Source: Pontixanthobacter luteolus
GTDB lineage: Bacteria; Pseudomonadota; Alphaproteobacteria; Sphingomonadales; Sphingomonadaceae
DNA length: 64,000 bases
NCBI RefSeq assembly: GCF_009828095.1
Contig: NZ_WTYP01000002.1
Span: forward strand, 687,001 to 751,000
Reading direction: 5' to 3'
Within the stretch, counting starts at the first letter, position 1, and every line of letters begins with the position of its first letter. Shown here one piece after another: positions 8,349 to 16,924 of this stretch. The notes beneath the pieces were generated by a model. That model saw nothing but the letters and a program-made list of their open reading frames with translations, ran no database searches and was not told the DNA's origin. The position numbers and the translations under genes were made by a program.

Positions 8349-8678
8349 TCAGGCGACTTTGCGGTCACTTGCGCGGAGCCATTCCCGGGCGCGGCGCTGT
8401 GCCTCGGCAATTTCGCGCGCTGTCATTTCATCTGAAACATCGGCCCGGCACCAGGCTGCTTCCTCGTGGCCTTCGACGGCAGCAAGGTTGAACCATTTGT
8501 GCGCTTCCACCAGATCGCACGGTGCGCCGTGACTGCCGGTAGAAAAAGCCACGCCCAGATCGAAATATGCGGTCCCATCGCCCTGCGCTGCAGATGCGAG
8601 GCATTCTGCGACCAGTTGGTCTGCGGCTTTGGTGTTCAGTTGCTGAGCGTTCCCGCCGTCAATTGAGGTCAGTTTCAT
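8349..8678 (-). CDS. Small Sel1-repeat protein
   Basis: 109 residues. One to two Sel1/TPR-like units are visible: AYFDLGVAFSTGSHG followed by DLVEAHKWFNLAAVEGHEEA. A family-typical basic tail follows (AREIAEAQRRAREWL). No signal peptide, so probably a small cytoplasmic scaffold-like protein; function unknown. It converges with the FemAB-like gene 10 bases away and is divergent from dksA, with 289 bases between the two starts. Confidence 0.8.
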   Translation of the reverse strand: MKLTSIDGGNAQQLNTKAADQLVAECLASAAQGDGTAYFDLGVAFSTGSHGAPCDLVEAHKWFNLAAVEGHEEAAWCRADVSDEMTAREIAEAQRRAREWLRASDRKVA

Positions 8679-8967
8679 TTTTTAGTCCCCTGTTTCCGGC
8701 AATTCCCCCTGCCGGTGAACACTGGTTCGCCCGAACATGGTCAACAAATGGTTAACGCGGTGCCGATAAAATTAATGGAGAGTCACCAAGCACAGCATTG
8801 CGGAGGTTTATTTTGGGCCAGATGATGCCGCTTCGTGGATTGCGTCTTGTGCGCTCAGATGCGCCCGCCTATAGGCGCGGCCATTCGATCACTCGAAGTT
8901 GCCGACCGGGAGAGAGGCCGAAAGGTTCTGGAGCGGCAACAGGACAGATTTGGGAGCCGAGGACTTT

Positions 8968-9426
8968 ATGCCTAGCGCGTCTGCCGACGACACCAAGATC
9001 CTTGAAAAGGTGAAGCATTCGCTTGAGCCGGATTATGTTCCGAGCGATGACGAATCCTACATGAGTGGCAAGCAGCTGGACTATTTCAGAATGCTGTTGC
9101 TGGAGTGGAAAAAATCCATCCATGATGCTTCTTCTGCGACGCTGCAATCGTTGCAGGACGGCCCGATCCGAGAAGCGGATTTGAACGACCGCGCATCCAG
9201 CGAAACCGATTGGAGCATCGAACTGCGCACCCGTGACCGGCAGCGCAAGCTCATCTCCAAAATCGACTCCGCACTGCGCCGCATCGACGAGGGTGAATAC
9301 GGATATTGTGAAGTCACTGGTGATCCGATCGGTCTCAAGCGGTTGATCGCCCGGCCCGTCGCCACGATGACGGTCGAAGCGCAACAGGCGCATGAAAGAC
9401 GTGAAAAAATTTCACGTGACGACTGA
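8968..9426 (+). CDS. dksA: DksA-type RNA polymerase-binding transcription factor
   Basis: 152 residues from ATG at 8968, preceded by GCCGAGGA; an in-frame start at 8899 adds an unrelated leader. Coiled-coil helices (YFRMLLLEWKKSI to RDRQRKLISKIDSALRR) are followed by the C-terminal region EYGYCEVTGDPIGLKRL and ARPVATMTVEAQQAHE. Only one of the four zinc-ribbon cysteines remains, as is usual in alphaproteobacterial DksA. With ppGpp, DksA redirects RNA polymerase in the stringent response. The 289-base upstream region suggests its own promoter. Confidence 0.9.
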   Translation: MPSASADDTKILEKVKHSLEPDYVPSDDESYMSGKQLDYFRMLLLEWKKSIHDASSATLQSLQDGPIREADLNDRASSETDWSIELRTRDRQRKLISKIDSALRRIDEGEYGYCEVTGDPIGLKRLIARPVATMTVEAQQAHERREKISRDD

Positions 9427-9453
9427 ATTCACACAGTTTTTTCTGCACCGGAT

Positions 9454-9468
9454 TTAAACCTTCATTAG
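9454..9468 (+). promoter_or_regulatory. Candidate CtrA box upstream of the PilZ gene
   Basis: TTAA at 9454-9457, seven bases, then TTAG at 9465-9468: seven of eight positions of the Caulobacter consensus TTAA-N7-TTAA. It lies about 75 bases before the PilZ start, a plausible promoter position, and ctrA itself is in this window. Binding is inference only. Confidence 0.4.
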
Positions 9469-9542
9469 CCACTGAACCCCTATATCGCTGGGGCCTGAAC
9501 AAGGCAGTCCAACGACGTAAACGAAAGGGGCCAGCGCGCAAA

Positions 9543-9920
9543 ATGTCCAGCGTCGATACTCGCGATATTCACCGTGACAGCCTGTTTCTTATGGCTGAAA
9601 TTCGTCCCGAAGGGGACGATACCGTTTCGCGTGTCAAGGTCCGTAATCTTTCGCCCGGTGGCATGATGGCCGAAGGTGGCGCACTTGTTTCGCGAGGGGC
9701 GAAACTGGCGATCAATCTCAGGAATATCGGCTGGATCGACGGGATCGTTGCCTGGGTTCAGGATGCGCGCTTCGGGATAGCTTTCTCGGAAGAGATCGAC
9801 CCCAAGCTGGCCCGCGCGCCGGTCGAAAGCCTGAACTACGAATCCCCTCGCTTTACGCGCCCGTCTTCATTGCTTCCGCCGGAAGCAATTCTGGACAAGA
9901 GCAAGCTGCGCAAGCTCTAG
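9543..9920 (+). CDS. PilZ-domain protein
   Basis: 125 residues. A near-canonical PilZ fold is visible: RVKVRNLSPGGMMAEGG (RxxxR part degenerate; the N/D-x-S-x-G-G motif present), WIDGIVAWVQDARFGIAF as the central strands, and an FSEEIDP end. PilZ domains bind c-di-GMP and adjust motility, exopolysaccharide or cell-cycle outputs. The C-terminal 35 residues are a low-complexity tail. The first gene of a three-gene run with a binding lipoprotein and DUF4112; a CtrA-like box lies upstream. Confidence 0.82.
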   Translation: MSSVDTRDIHRDSLFLMAEIRPEGDDTVSRVKVRNLSPGGMMAEGGALVSRGAKLAINLRNIGWIDGIVAWVQDARFGIAFSEEIDPKLARAPVESLNYESPRFTRPSSLLPPEAILDKSKLRKL

Positions 9921-9983
9921 GATATTTTGGGCCGGAGCAATTCCGACCTGACGATCGCCCGGCTTCCTGCTATCTCGCCTGCA

Positions 9984-11441
9984 ATGGCGCGGGCACCTCA
10001 AACGATTCTGGCAATTCTTGGCCTGCTGGGCCTCGCCAGTTGCGGTCTTGGTGCTGGCGACGATACCACCAAAATCGTCTTTATAGGTTCACCATCGGAT
10101 TTGCAGGCAAACGGGCTGCGCCTCTCGCCAGCGGGACAGCACCTGCGGGCAGCGACGTCTGCAGGCCTCGTTTCCCTCAACGACGAAGGCGACGTTGTGC
10201 CTGCCCTGGCGGAACGCTGGATCGTTACAGAAGACGGACTCAGCTACATTTTCCGGCTTCAGAACACTGACTGGCCTGATGGCACGGCGATGACCGGCGA
10301 AAACGTGCAGGCTGCACTGCGACAGAACATTCGCGATCTGAAGGGGACCTCGCTGGGCATCGATCTGTCAATTATCGATGAAATCCGCGCGATGACGGGC
10401 AGGGTGGTGGAAATCAGGCTGAAAAGCCAGATGCCGCAATTCCTGCAATTGATGGCACAGCCGGAACTCGGGCTGAGGCGCGGCGGCGCGGGCGCGGGGC
10501 CAATGGTTTCCGAGGCGACCGATGAAGGCGTCCGGTTGACGGTTATGCCACCTGATCTTCCAGAAGACACCGATATCGACGAGTGGCGCGAGCAGTTCCG
10601 CGTGGTGGATGTTTCAAGCATGAGCGCCCGGCAGGCGACCGAAGCATTCGAACAGGGAAATGCCGATGCGGTCTTCAATGGTCGGTTGGCGAGCCTGCCG
10701 ATGGCCGATACCGGGCCGTTGTCGAGCGGGACAGTCCGCCTTGATGCGGTTTTCGGACTGTTCGGGCTGCAAATCACCAACGCGAATGGTCTGCTGACGG
10801 AGCCTTCACGCCGCGAAGCGATTGCAATGGCGATCGACCGGTCGGCGTTGTTGCAACCCTTCAATATCGGCGGCTGGACTCCTTCGACGCGGATTGCCCC
10901 TGCCAATCTTCCCGGCAGAAGTTTCGAGCCGCAGGAAAGGTGGACGCAGATGTCCATCGAAGAACGGCGCTCAGCTGCTAGAGCAAGGCTCGCGTCAGGG
11001 GACTCGCTTGAATTGACCATGGCCCTCCCTGAAGGCCCGGGTTCCGACACGCTGTTTGCCAGCCTGGCTGCAAATCTTGCGGAAGTAGGGATCACGCTTG
11101 TCCGGGTTCAGCCAAACCAGAGACCTGACCTGCGCCTGGTGGACCGGTTGGCCCGGTACTCCGATGATCGCTGGTTCCTCAACCAGTTCAATTGCGACCT
11201 GAAGCGCGGCCTGTGTTCAAAAGAGGCCGATGCGTTTGTGGGCCGGGCAATCGCCGAAACCGACACGGCTCAGCGCGCGGCATTGATGCGCAGCGCAGAA
11301 CAGGCCCTGCTGGATTCCAATGTTTATATTCCGCTGGGCGCGCCCATCCGCTGGTCGCTGATCCGTGGCAATGTAGACGGCTTCTCCGAAAATCGGTGGG
11401 GCCTCCATCCCTTGTTCCCGATGGCCAGACGCCCCATCTAG
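9984..11441 (+). CDS. Peptide/oligopeptide-type ABC solute-binding lipoprotein (orphan)
   Basis: 485 residues from ATG at 9984; a TTG at 9927 is possible but adds a leader before a clean lipoprotein signal ending in LLGLASC. The body resembles the SBP_bac_5 (DppA/OppA) family: LAERWIVTEDGLSYIFRLQ, WPDGTAMTGENVQAAL and the C-terminal NVYIPLGAPIRWSL. It would be a lipid-anchored periplasmic binder. No permease or ATPase genes are adjacent, so it either works with components elsewhere or has another role. Confidence 0.8.
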   Translation: MARAPQTILAILGLLGLASCGLGAGDDTTKIVFIGSPSDLQANGLRLSPAGQHLRAATSAGLVSLNDEGDVVPALAERWIVTEDGLSYIFRLQNTDWPDGTAMTGENVQAALRQNIRDLKGTSLGIDLSIIDEIRAMTGRVVEIRLKSQMPQFLQLMAQPELGLRRGGAGAGPMVSEATDEGVRLTVMPPDLPEDTDIDEWREQFRVVDVSSMSARQATEAFEQGNADAVFNGRLASLPMADTGPLSSGTVRLDAVFGLFGLQITNANGLLTEPSRREAIAMAIDRSALLQPFNIGGWTPSTRIAPANLPGRSFEPQERWTQMSIEERRSAARARLASGDSLELTMALPEGPGSDTLFASLAANLAEVGITLVRVQPNQRPDLRLVDRLARYSDDRWFLNQFNCDLKRGLCSKEADAFVGRAIAETDTAQRAALMRSAEQALLDSNVYIPLGAPIRWSLIRGNVDGFSENRWGLHPLFPMARRPI

Positions 11442-11458
11442 GAGCCAAAGGAGTATTC

Positions 11459-11920
11459 ATGGTCCAGCTGGAACCTTATAAACCGGAACCTTATACCTCG
11501 GAACCTGGCGAAAGCGGCCGAGCGAGGCCCATGGGGTTCGAATTGCCGACCGGCACAGATCCCGTTTCGATCCGCAAGCGTATCGAAGCCATGGAGATGC
11601 TGCTGGAACGCAGCTTCAAAATTCCGGGTGTGAATTATCCGATCGGACTGGATTCACTGATCGGTCTGGTTCCGGTGCTGGGCGATATCGTGACCACCGC
11701 CATGGGCGCTTATATCGTTTGGGAGGCCCGCAATCTGGGCCTGCCGCGGTGGAAGATATGGCGCATGATGGGCAATGTCGGTTTTGACGCTGTGCTGGGT
11801 GTTGTCCCGCTGGTTGGCGACGCGGCCGATTTCCTGTTCCGATCGAACACTCGCAATCTGCGGATCGTGAAGAAGCACCTCGACAAGCATCACCCTTCAT
11901 CCCGTGTGATCGATAGCTGA
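11459..11920 (+). CDS. DUF4112 membrane-associated protein
   Basis: 153 residues from ATG at 11459 with AAAGGAG eight bases upstream; the frame is open far upstream only as a shadow of the binding-protein gene. DUF4112 features are IGLDSLIGLVPVLGDIVTT, the repeated GVVPLVGDAADFLFR hairpin and a basic C-terminus. Two Gly/Val-rich segments probably enter the membrane. The N-terminal 20 residues are Pro/Glu/Tyr-rich with a short repeat (EPYKPEPY). Function unknown. The last gene of the PilZ run. Confidence 0.83.
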   Translation: MVQLEPYKPEPYTSEPGESGRARPMGFELPTGTDPVSIRKRIEAMEMLLERSFKIPGVNYPIGLDSLIGLVPVLGDIVTTAMGAYIVWEARNLGLPRWKIWRMMGNVGFDAVLGVVPLVGDAADFLFRSNTRNLRIVKKHLDKHHPSSRVIDS

Positions 11921-11941
11921 GCAGGCGAAGCCGCTGCGAAG

Positions 11942-11956
11942 ATAGTTTCAAACTAT
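11942..11956. promoter_or_regulatory. Perfect 7-1-7 palindrome before kynA (candidate operator)
   Basis: ATAGTTT-C-AAACTAT is an exact inverted repeat placed 25 bases upstream of the kynA ATG, where it would overlap a -10 region or early transcript. No regulator gene for the kyn operon is adjacent. The symmetry suggests binding of a dimeric repressor; its identity is unknown. Confidence 0.5.
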
Positions 11957-11981
11957 ACCGGTTTGCCTCTATAGCGCCTGC

Positions 11982-12773
11982 ATGACCAAGGGCGTTACCT
12001 ATTCAAGCTATCTCGATCTGGACCGGATTTTGTCCGCCCAGCACCCTGCATCCGATGCGCATGACGAGATGCTGTTCATCATCGTTCACCAGGCGAGTGA
12101 GCTGTGGCTCAAACTTTGCCTGCATGAACTGACCGAGGCGCGAGAGCACATTGCCGCCGACACTCTGCGCCCTGCATTCAAGATGCTTGCCCGCGTCGCC
12201 CGCGCGCAGGGGCAGCTGATTTCCAGCTGGGACGTTCTGTCCACCATGACCCCGCATGACTATTCGCTGGTCAGGCCGCATCTGGGTACGAGCTCAGGAT
12301 TTCAGTCGGCGCAGTACCGTCTGATGGAATTCCTGCTGGGCGGCCGCAATCCCGACATGGTCACCATGCACGAGGCAACGCCCGACATCGCGCTTCTGCT
12401 GAAAGACGAACTGCGCCGCGCGAGCCTGTATGATGAAGTTGTCCGGTTGCTTGCGCGGCGCGGGTTCGCAATTCCGCAGGATGTACTGGAACGTGACCCG
12501 CAGGCACCATGGTCTGCGTCGGATGCTGTCGAAGCAGCGTGGGCGGAGATCTACCGCCACCCGAACAAGCACTGGGACCTTTACGAACTGGCTGAAAAAC
12601 TGGTCGATCTCGAATATCATTTCCAGCGCTGGCGTTTTGGACATCTCAAAACTGTCGAACGGATTATCGGCTTCAAGAAAGGCACTGGCGGGACCGCCGG
12701 GGTCCCCTATCTGGAAGCGGTGCTCAAGCAGACATTCTTCCCTGAATTGCTGTCGGTGCGGACCGCGATATGA
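11982..12773 (+). CDS. kynA: Tryptophan 2,3-dioxygenase
   Basis: 263 residues, bacterial TDO size. It is a heme enzyme that opens tryptophan to N-formylkynurenine. Signature pieces are HQASELWLKLCLHEL, SSGFQSAQYRLMEFLLG, the axial-histidine helix RWRFGHLKTVERIIG and the substrate loop GTGGTAGVPYL. It is first of a tight operon (ATGA overlap with kynB), making the upper kynurenine pathway. Confidence 0.96.
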   Translation: MTKGVTYSSYLDLDRILSAQHPASDAHDEMLFIIVHQASELWLKLCLHELTEAREHIAADTLRPAFKMLARVARAQGQLISSWDVLSTMTPHDYSLVRPHLGTSSGFQSAQYRLMEFLLGGRNPDMVTMHEATPDIALLLKDELRRASLYDEVVRLLARRGFAIPQDVLERDPQAPWSASDAVEAAWAEIYRHPNKHWDLYELAEKLVDLEYHFQRWRFGHLKTVERIIGFKKGTGGTAGVPYLEAVLKQTFFPELLSVRTAI

Positions 12774-13396
12774 GCGCACGGATATGGGATATTTCGCAGC
12801 GTCTGCGCCCCGGATTGCCGGTCTGGCCGGGCGATACCGAATTCGCCCATGAACGGACCTGGAAGATGGCGGATGGATCGCCGGTCAATGTCTCGCGCCT
12901 GACAATGTCTACCCATTCAGGGACCCATGCCGATGCGCCGCTGCACTATGACGAGGCAGGTCTCGACAGCGCGTCCTCCGCGCTAGAGCCCTATATCGGC
13001 GAATGCCTCGTGGTGGATGCGCGCGGCGTCGGTGCGGCGATCGAGGTCGGCGATTTGCCGCACTTGCATTCCGCAGACCGCATCCTGTTCCGCACTTACG
13101 AAACCTTCCCGCATGAAGCGTGGGAAACCGGCTTTACCGCTATTGCCGCAGAAACGATCAAATGGCTCGCGCTGCAGGGGGTCAGGTTGGTGGGAATCGA
13201 TACGCCGTCGATAGACCCGCAGGATTCAAAGACGATGGATGCGCACAAGGCAGTGCTCGCTGCAGATATGCGCATATTGGAGGGACTCGTCCTCGATGAT
13301 GTGCCGGAGGGGCGGTATGAACTGATTGCGCTGCCGCTGCCTTTGGCGGGCGCTGACGCATCGCCGATCCGCGCGATCCTGAGGGAACTGACATGA
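12770..13396 (+). CDS. kynB: Arylformamidase (kynurenine formamidase)
   Basis: 208 residues of the bacterial cyclase-like metal-dependent type. The metal motif HSGTHADAPLHYDEAG is present near residue 45, and the C-terminal half has GIDTPSIDPQDSKTMDAHK. It hydrolyses N-formylkynurenine to kynurenine and formate. It overlaps both kynA and kynU by ATGA, indicating translational coupling of the three steps. Confidence 0.96.
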   Translation: MSARIWDISQRLRPGLPVWPGDTEFAHERTWKMADGSPVNVSRLTMSTHSGTHADAPLHYDEAGLDSASSALEPYIGECLVVDARGVGAAIEVGDLPHLHSADRILFRTYETFPHEAWETGFTAIAAETIKWLALQGVRLVGIDTPSIDPQDSKTMDAHKAVLAADMRILEGLVLDDVPEGRYELIALPLPLAGADASPIRAILRELT

Positions 13397-14604
13397 GCCT
13401 GATAGACACAGCCCGGGCATTGGATGCCGGCGATCCGCTGGCGGAATTTCGCGGCCGGTTCGACTTGCCGGAAGGCGTGGTCTATCTCGATGGCAACTCG
13501 CTCGGCGCGCTGCCCAGGGCCACGCGAGAGCGTGTGTCGCAGGTTGTCGATGCAGAATGGGGCCGCGACCTGATCCGCAGCTGGAACAGCGCAGACTGGA
13601 TCGGGATGCCGCAGCGTATCGGCGCCAAAATTGCCCCGCTCATCGGCGCTCAGCCACATGAAGTGATCGCTTGCGACAGTGTTTCGGTGAACCTGTCCAA
13701 GTTGATCGGTGCCGCGCTGCAAATGCGCCCCGGGCGAAATGTGGTGCTCAGCGAACCCGGCAATTTCCCGACTGATCTTTACATGGTGCAAGGCAGCCCG
13801 GCGGCTCAGCGTCTGGCCGCGCGGGATAAAATTGTCGATGCGCTGGATGATGATGTTGCGCTGCTGATGCTGACGCATGTGCATTACAAGACCGGCGAGA
13901 TGTTCGATATGGCCGCGCTGACCAAGGCGGCGCATGATGCAGGCGCGCTGGTGCTATGGGATCTGTCGCATAGCGGCGGCGCGGTCCCGGTGGACCTCAA
14001 CGCTTGCAATGCCGACTTGGCGGTTGGCTGCGGCTACAAATATTTGAACGGCGGACCCGGTGCGCCTGCCTATGCCTTTGTGGCCGAGCGGCATCACGAT
14101 GCGCTGCATAACCCGATCAGCGGCTGGATGGGCCACGCCGCGCCCTTCGCTTTTTCAGATGAATACGAGCCAGCCGCCGGCGTCTCACGCCTGCTCGCAG
14201 GCACGCCGCCTGTGCTGGCGATGGCGGCATTGGAGTGCGGGGTCGACCTGATGGCAGAAATCGGCATCGAACCGCTGGTTGCCAAATCACGCGCGCTGTC
14301 CGAATTCTTCCGCGCTGCGATGGCTGAACATTGCCCGCAGCTGGAATGCGTCAGCCCTGCCGACGCGCCGATGCGCGGCAGTCAGCTATCCTACCGCCAT
14401 AAGGACGCCTATGCACTGTGCCAGGTGCTGATCGCACGCGGTGTGATCGGTGACTTCCGCGATCCCGATATTCTGAGGTTTGGCTTCGCCCCCGCCTATG
14501 TCAGCTACGAGGATGCAGCGAAGGCGGTAAACGCGCTCGCGGAAATTCTGGAAAATGACGAGTGGGACGCGCCGCAGTTCAAAAAGCGCGCGGCGGTTAC
14601 GTAG
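13393..14604 (+). CDS. kynU: Kynureninase
   Basis: 403 residues, PLP fold type I. It has YLDGNSLGALP at the start, LWDLSHSGGAVPVDL holding the cofactor Asp, the Schiff-base lysine in VGCGYKYLNGGPGAP, and a C-terminal FGFAPAYVSY. It cleaves kynurenine to anthranilate and alanine. With kynA and kynB it completes tryptophan-to-anthranilate conversion. No anthranilate-degrading genes or kynR-type regulator follow; the gene ends convergently against an HNH-like gene. Confidence 0.96.
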   Translation: MSLIDTARALDAGDPLAEFRGRFDLPEGVVYLDGNSLGALPRATRERVSQVVDAEWGRDLIRSWNSADWIGMPQRIGAKIAPLIGAQPHEVIACDSVSVNLSKLIGAALQMRPGRNVVLSEPGNFPTDLYMVQGSPAAQRLAARDKIVDALDDDVALLMLTHVHYKTGEMFDMAALTKAAHDAGALVLWDLSHSGGAVPVDLNACNADLAVGCGYKYLNGGPGAPAYAFVAERHHDALHNPISGWMGHAAPFAFSDEYEPAAGVSRLLAGTPPVLAMAALECGVDLMAEIGIEPLVAKSRALSEFFRAAMAEHCPQLECVSPADAPMRGSQLSYRHKDAYALCQVLIARGVIGDFRDPDILRFGFAPAYVSYEDAAKAVNALAEILENDEWDAPQFKKRAAVT

Positions 14605-14619
14605 GCAGCCGCGCTATCA

Positions 14620-15060
14620 CTAAGAGTTTAAGCGATAAATCGACATAGCAGTCTCATAGTCGATGTAGGTCGCGCCACTGTACGGTTTTACTGAGACGAA
14701 TTGTCTGATCTCTTCAGCAGAGAAAGACCAATCTTTCGGGAGCTTGAGCTTTCTTTTTGCTGCTCCGTCGGCCGAGTTGCAGTCGCCACAGATGAGTGTT
14801 TCCAAAAATCGGCCATGCCCATGACAATGATGACGGGTCAATGATACAGAGAAGCCCATTCCATGCTCATCTCCAAAGCGTGCGCGAAAGGACGGCCCCT
14901 TGATTTCGGTCCATCGGACGAGTTGTTGAGCGGTCCGCCCAGAAGAAGGACACTTCCAACGACTTTCAACGGCACCGCGATACAGCCTCGCGCAGTGCAT
15001 GCCTGAGAAATTCTGCAAATCTTCTTGCGTTGGTATTTTCGAGTATTTTTGGGATTTCAT
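14620..15060 (-). CDS. Hypothetical protein with HNH/endonuclease VII-like Cys-His motif
   Basis: 146 residues from ATG at 15060 (a TTG at 15072 is also possible). I do not recognise the family firmly. The region RHHCHGHGRFLETLICGDCN, continuing into SADGAAKRKL, resembles the beta-beta-alpha metal finger of HNH/Endo VII nucleases (His cluster, then C-x2-C-N). Two further cysteines lie near the N-terminus (MHCARLY and WKCPSS). Base composition is visibly more AT-rich than the neighbours, suggesting recent acquisition. It lies directly downstream of an HNH endonuclease gene on the same strand. Confidence 0.55.
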   Translation of the reverse strand: MKSQKYSKIPTQEDLQNFSGMHCARLYRGAVESRWKCPSSGRTAQQLVRWTEIKGPSFRARFGDEHGMGFSVSLTRHHCHGHGRFLETLICGDCNSADGAAKRKLKLPKDWSFSAEEIRQFVSVKPYSGATYIDYETAMSIYRLNS

Positions 15061-15104
15061 TCTTGGACCCAAATGATGCGGATAATTTAACTAGCGAAGC
15101 CTGA

Positions 15105-15710
15105 TCACCCTTCCAGCTCGATATCCCAGTACAGCCAGTCCCGCCATGTTTCGTGCAGGTGGTTCGGCGGGAACCCCTTGCCGATGTGCTGCAATTGCCA
15201 GCTGGTCGGCCGGATCGGATTGACCGGTTTCATATGCGCCTGTTCGGGTGTGCGGCCGCCTTTCTTCATGTTGCAGGGGGCGCAGGCGCTGGCGATGTTT
15301 TCCCACGTGGTCTTGCCGCCCAGTCGGCGCGGAATCACGTGGTCGAACGTCAGATCCTGGCCGCTGCCGCAATATTGGCAGGTAAACTTGTCGCGCAGGA
15401 ACAGGTTGAAACGGGTGAAGGCGGGAAATTCGCTCTGCTTCACATATTGGCGCAGCGCGATGACTGAGGGGATCTTCATGTCGAGATTGGGCGAATGAAC
15501 CTCGCGGTCATAACTCTCGATAATGTCGACCCGGTCAAGGAACACCGCCTTGATGGCAGTCTGCCACGGCCACAAGCTCAGCGGATAATAGGACAGCGGC
15601 GTGTAGTCCGCATTGAGGACGAGCGCGGGGCACGCCGAAAGATTGCGGCCTCCATCCTCTTCAGCGCGCCTGAATTGCGCCGCAGTTTCGATCAGTTCAG
15701 CTTTGAACAC
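15105..15710 (-). CDS. HNH endonuclease family protein
   Basis: 201 residues from GTG at 15710, chosen because AGGAAGGAGC sits at ideal spacing before it; a longer frame to 15746 has no such site. HNH elements are FTCQYCGSGQDLTFDHVIPR, NIASACAPCNMKKGG and the two zinc C-x2-C pairs. The family is chromosomal and widely conserved in alphaproteobacteria; its biological target is unknown, although DNA repair is sometimes proposed. It is divergent from gluQRS. Confidence 0.87.
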   Translation of the reverse strand: MFKAELIETAAQFRRAEEDGGRNLSACPALVLNADYTPLSYYPLSLWPWQTAIKAVFLDRVDIIESYDREVHSPNLDMKIPSVIALRQYVKQSEFPAFTRFNLFLRDKFTCQYCGSGQDLTFDHVIPRRLGGKTTWENIASACAPCNMKKGGRTPEQAHMKPVNPIRPTSWQLQHIGKGFPPNHLHETWRDWLYWDIELEG

Positions 15711-15837
15711 GCAAATGCTCCTTCCTGATGGACACAAGAAGATCATTTGCGCCAGAAAGCGTCAAGCCTGTTACAAGGTGTCAATCCACAAGCTTGTTCG
15801 CCCGGCCGTGCGGTGTTCGTCAAAGCAGGAAGCCTGA

Positions 15838-16674
15838 ATGATCGTTACCCGCTTTGCTCCAAGCCCCAACGGGATGCTGCATCTGGGCCATGCCTATTCC
15901 GCGATAGTCGCGCATGATCTTGCGCGGGAGGGTGGGGGCCGTTTTCTGCTGCGGATCGAGGATATCGACGGCCCGCGCAGCAAGCCCGAACTGGCGGAAG
16001 CATTCCGCCGCGATCTGCAATGGCTGGGGCTTGAATGGGAGGAAGTGCCGGCCCAGTCCACCCGCCTTGTACGGTACGAGCAAGCGGCGCGCGACGTACT
16101 GATCGGCCAGCACGGCGTGCTTTATCCCTGCACCTGCACCCGTGCAGAAATTGCCGCATCGGCGACACAGAGTGGCCCGGACGGCCCGATTTACCCCGGA
16201 ACCTGCAAAGGCCGCAGCATCGATCCGAACCGGCCCGATGCCGCATTCCGCATCGACATGGCAAAAGCGATGGAGATTGCGGGGCCGCTGACCTGGCGCG
16301 ATGCCCTTGTAGGGGAACAAGCCGGACGGCCCGATCTGTTCGGCGATGTCGTGCTTATCCGCAAGGATGCCCCGGCCAGCTATCATCTGGCGGTCACGCT
16401 CGACGATGCGAGCGACGGAATAACGCTGGTGACGCGCGGGGCGGACCTGTTCGCGGCGACCCATATCCACCGGCTGCTTCAGGAACTGCTCGGACTGCCG
16501 GTGCCGGTATGGCATCACCACGATTTGCTGCTGGACGAGAGCGGGCAGAAATTGGCCAAGCGGCGCGATTCCGCATCGCTTCAGGATCGACGGTTGGCTG
16601 GCGAGGACGGACTCGCGCTGGCCAAAGCGCTGCGCAGCGGGAACCTTCCTGCTGGTATTTCGCTTGGTCGGTAA
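15838..16674 (+). CDS. gluQ: Glutamyl-Q tRNA(Asp) synthetase
   Basis: 278 residues, the short GluRS paralogue without an anticodon-binding domain. Visible: RFAPSPNGMLHLGHAYSA (HIGH variant), a zinc region YPCTCTRAEIAA plus YPGTCKG, and the KMSKS variant KLAKRRDSASL. It attaches glutamate to queuosine at position 34 of tRNA-Asp. It is first of a short rightward run with the HIG1 protein and cobalamin adenosyltransferase. Confidence 0.94.
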   Translation: MIVTRFAPSPNGMLHLGHAYSAIVAHDLAREGGGRFLLRIEDIDGPRSKPELAEAFRRDLQWLGLEWEEVPAQSTRLVRYEQAARDVLIGQHGVLYPCTCTRAEIAASATQSGPDGPIYPGTCKGRSIDPNRPDAAFRIDMAKAMEIAGPLTWRDALVGEQAGRPDLFGDVVLIRKDAPASYHLAVTLDDASDGITLVTRGADLFAATHIHRLLQELLGLPVPVWHHHDLLLDESGQKLAKRRDSASLQDRRLAGEDGLALAKALRSGNLPAGISLGR

Positions 16675-16687
16675 CTAGGTAGGTGTC

Positions 16688-16924
16688 ATGACAACATTTC
16701 TGATTATCGTTCTCGCAATTCTCTGCATTCTGGTGGTCGTGTCGCTGGTTCGTGGCATCGTGGCTTTCCTGCAAAGCACGAAAATCGATCTTGAAACTGG
16801 CGAAAGCCAGGACGCAACCGAAATGCAGCTTAGGCAAAACAAGGCCATGTTCGCCCGGATCAAGTATCAGGGGCTGGCCATTCTTGTCGTGGTGATCATC
16901 CTCGGCATCAGCCGCGCGGGTTAA
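16688..16924 (+). CDS. HIG1-domain small membrane protein
   Basis: 78 residues with two transmembrane helices flanking a short polar loop that contains NKAMFARIKYQG, matching the hypoxia-induced HIG1 domain of alphaproteobacteria. The mitochondrial relatives associate with cytochrome c oxidase, so a respiratory-complex assembly role is likely but not shown here. It ends directly at the TTG start of the next gene. Confidence 0.85.
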   Translation: MTTFLIIVLAILCILVVVSLVRGIVAFLQSTKIDLETGESQDATEMQLRQNKAMFARIKYQGLAILVVVIILGISRAG

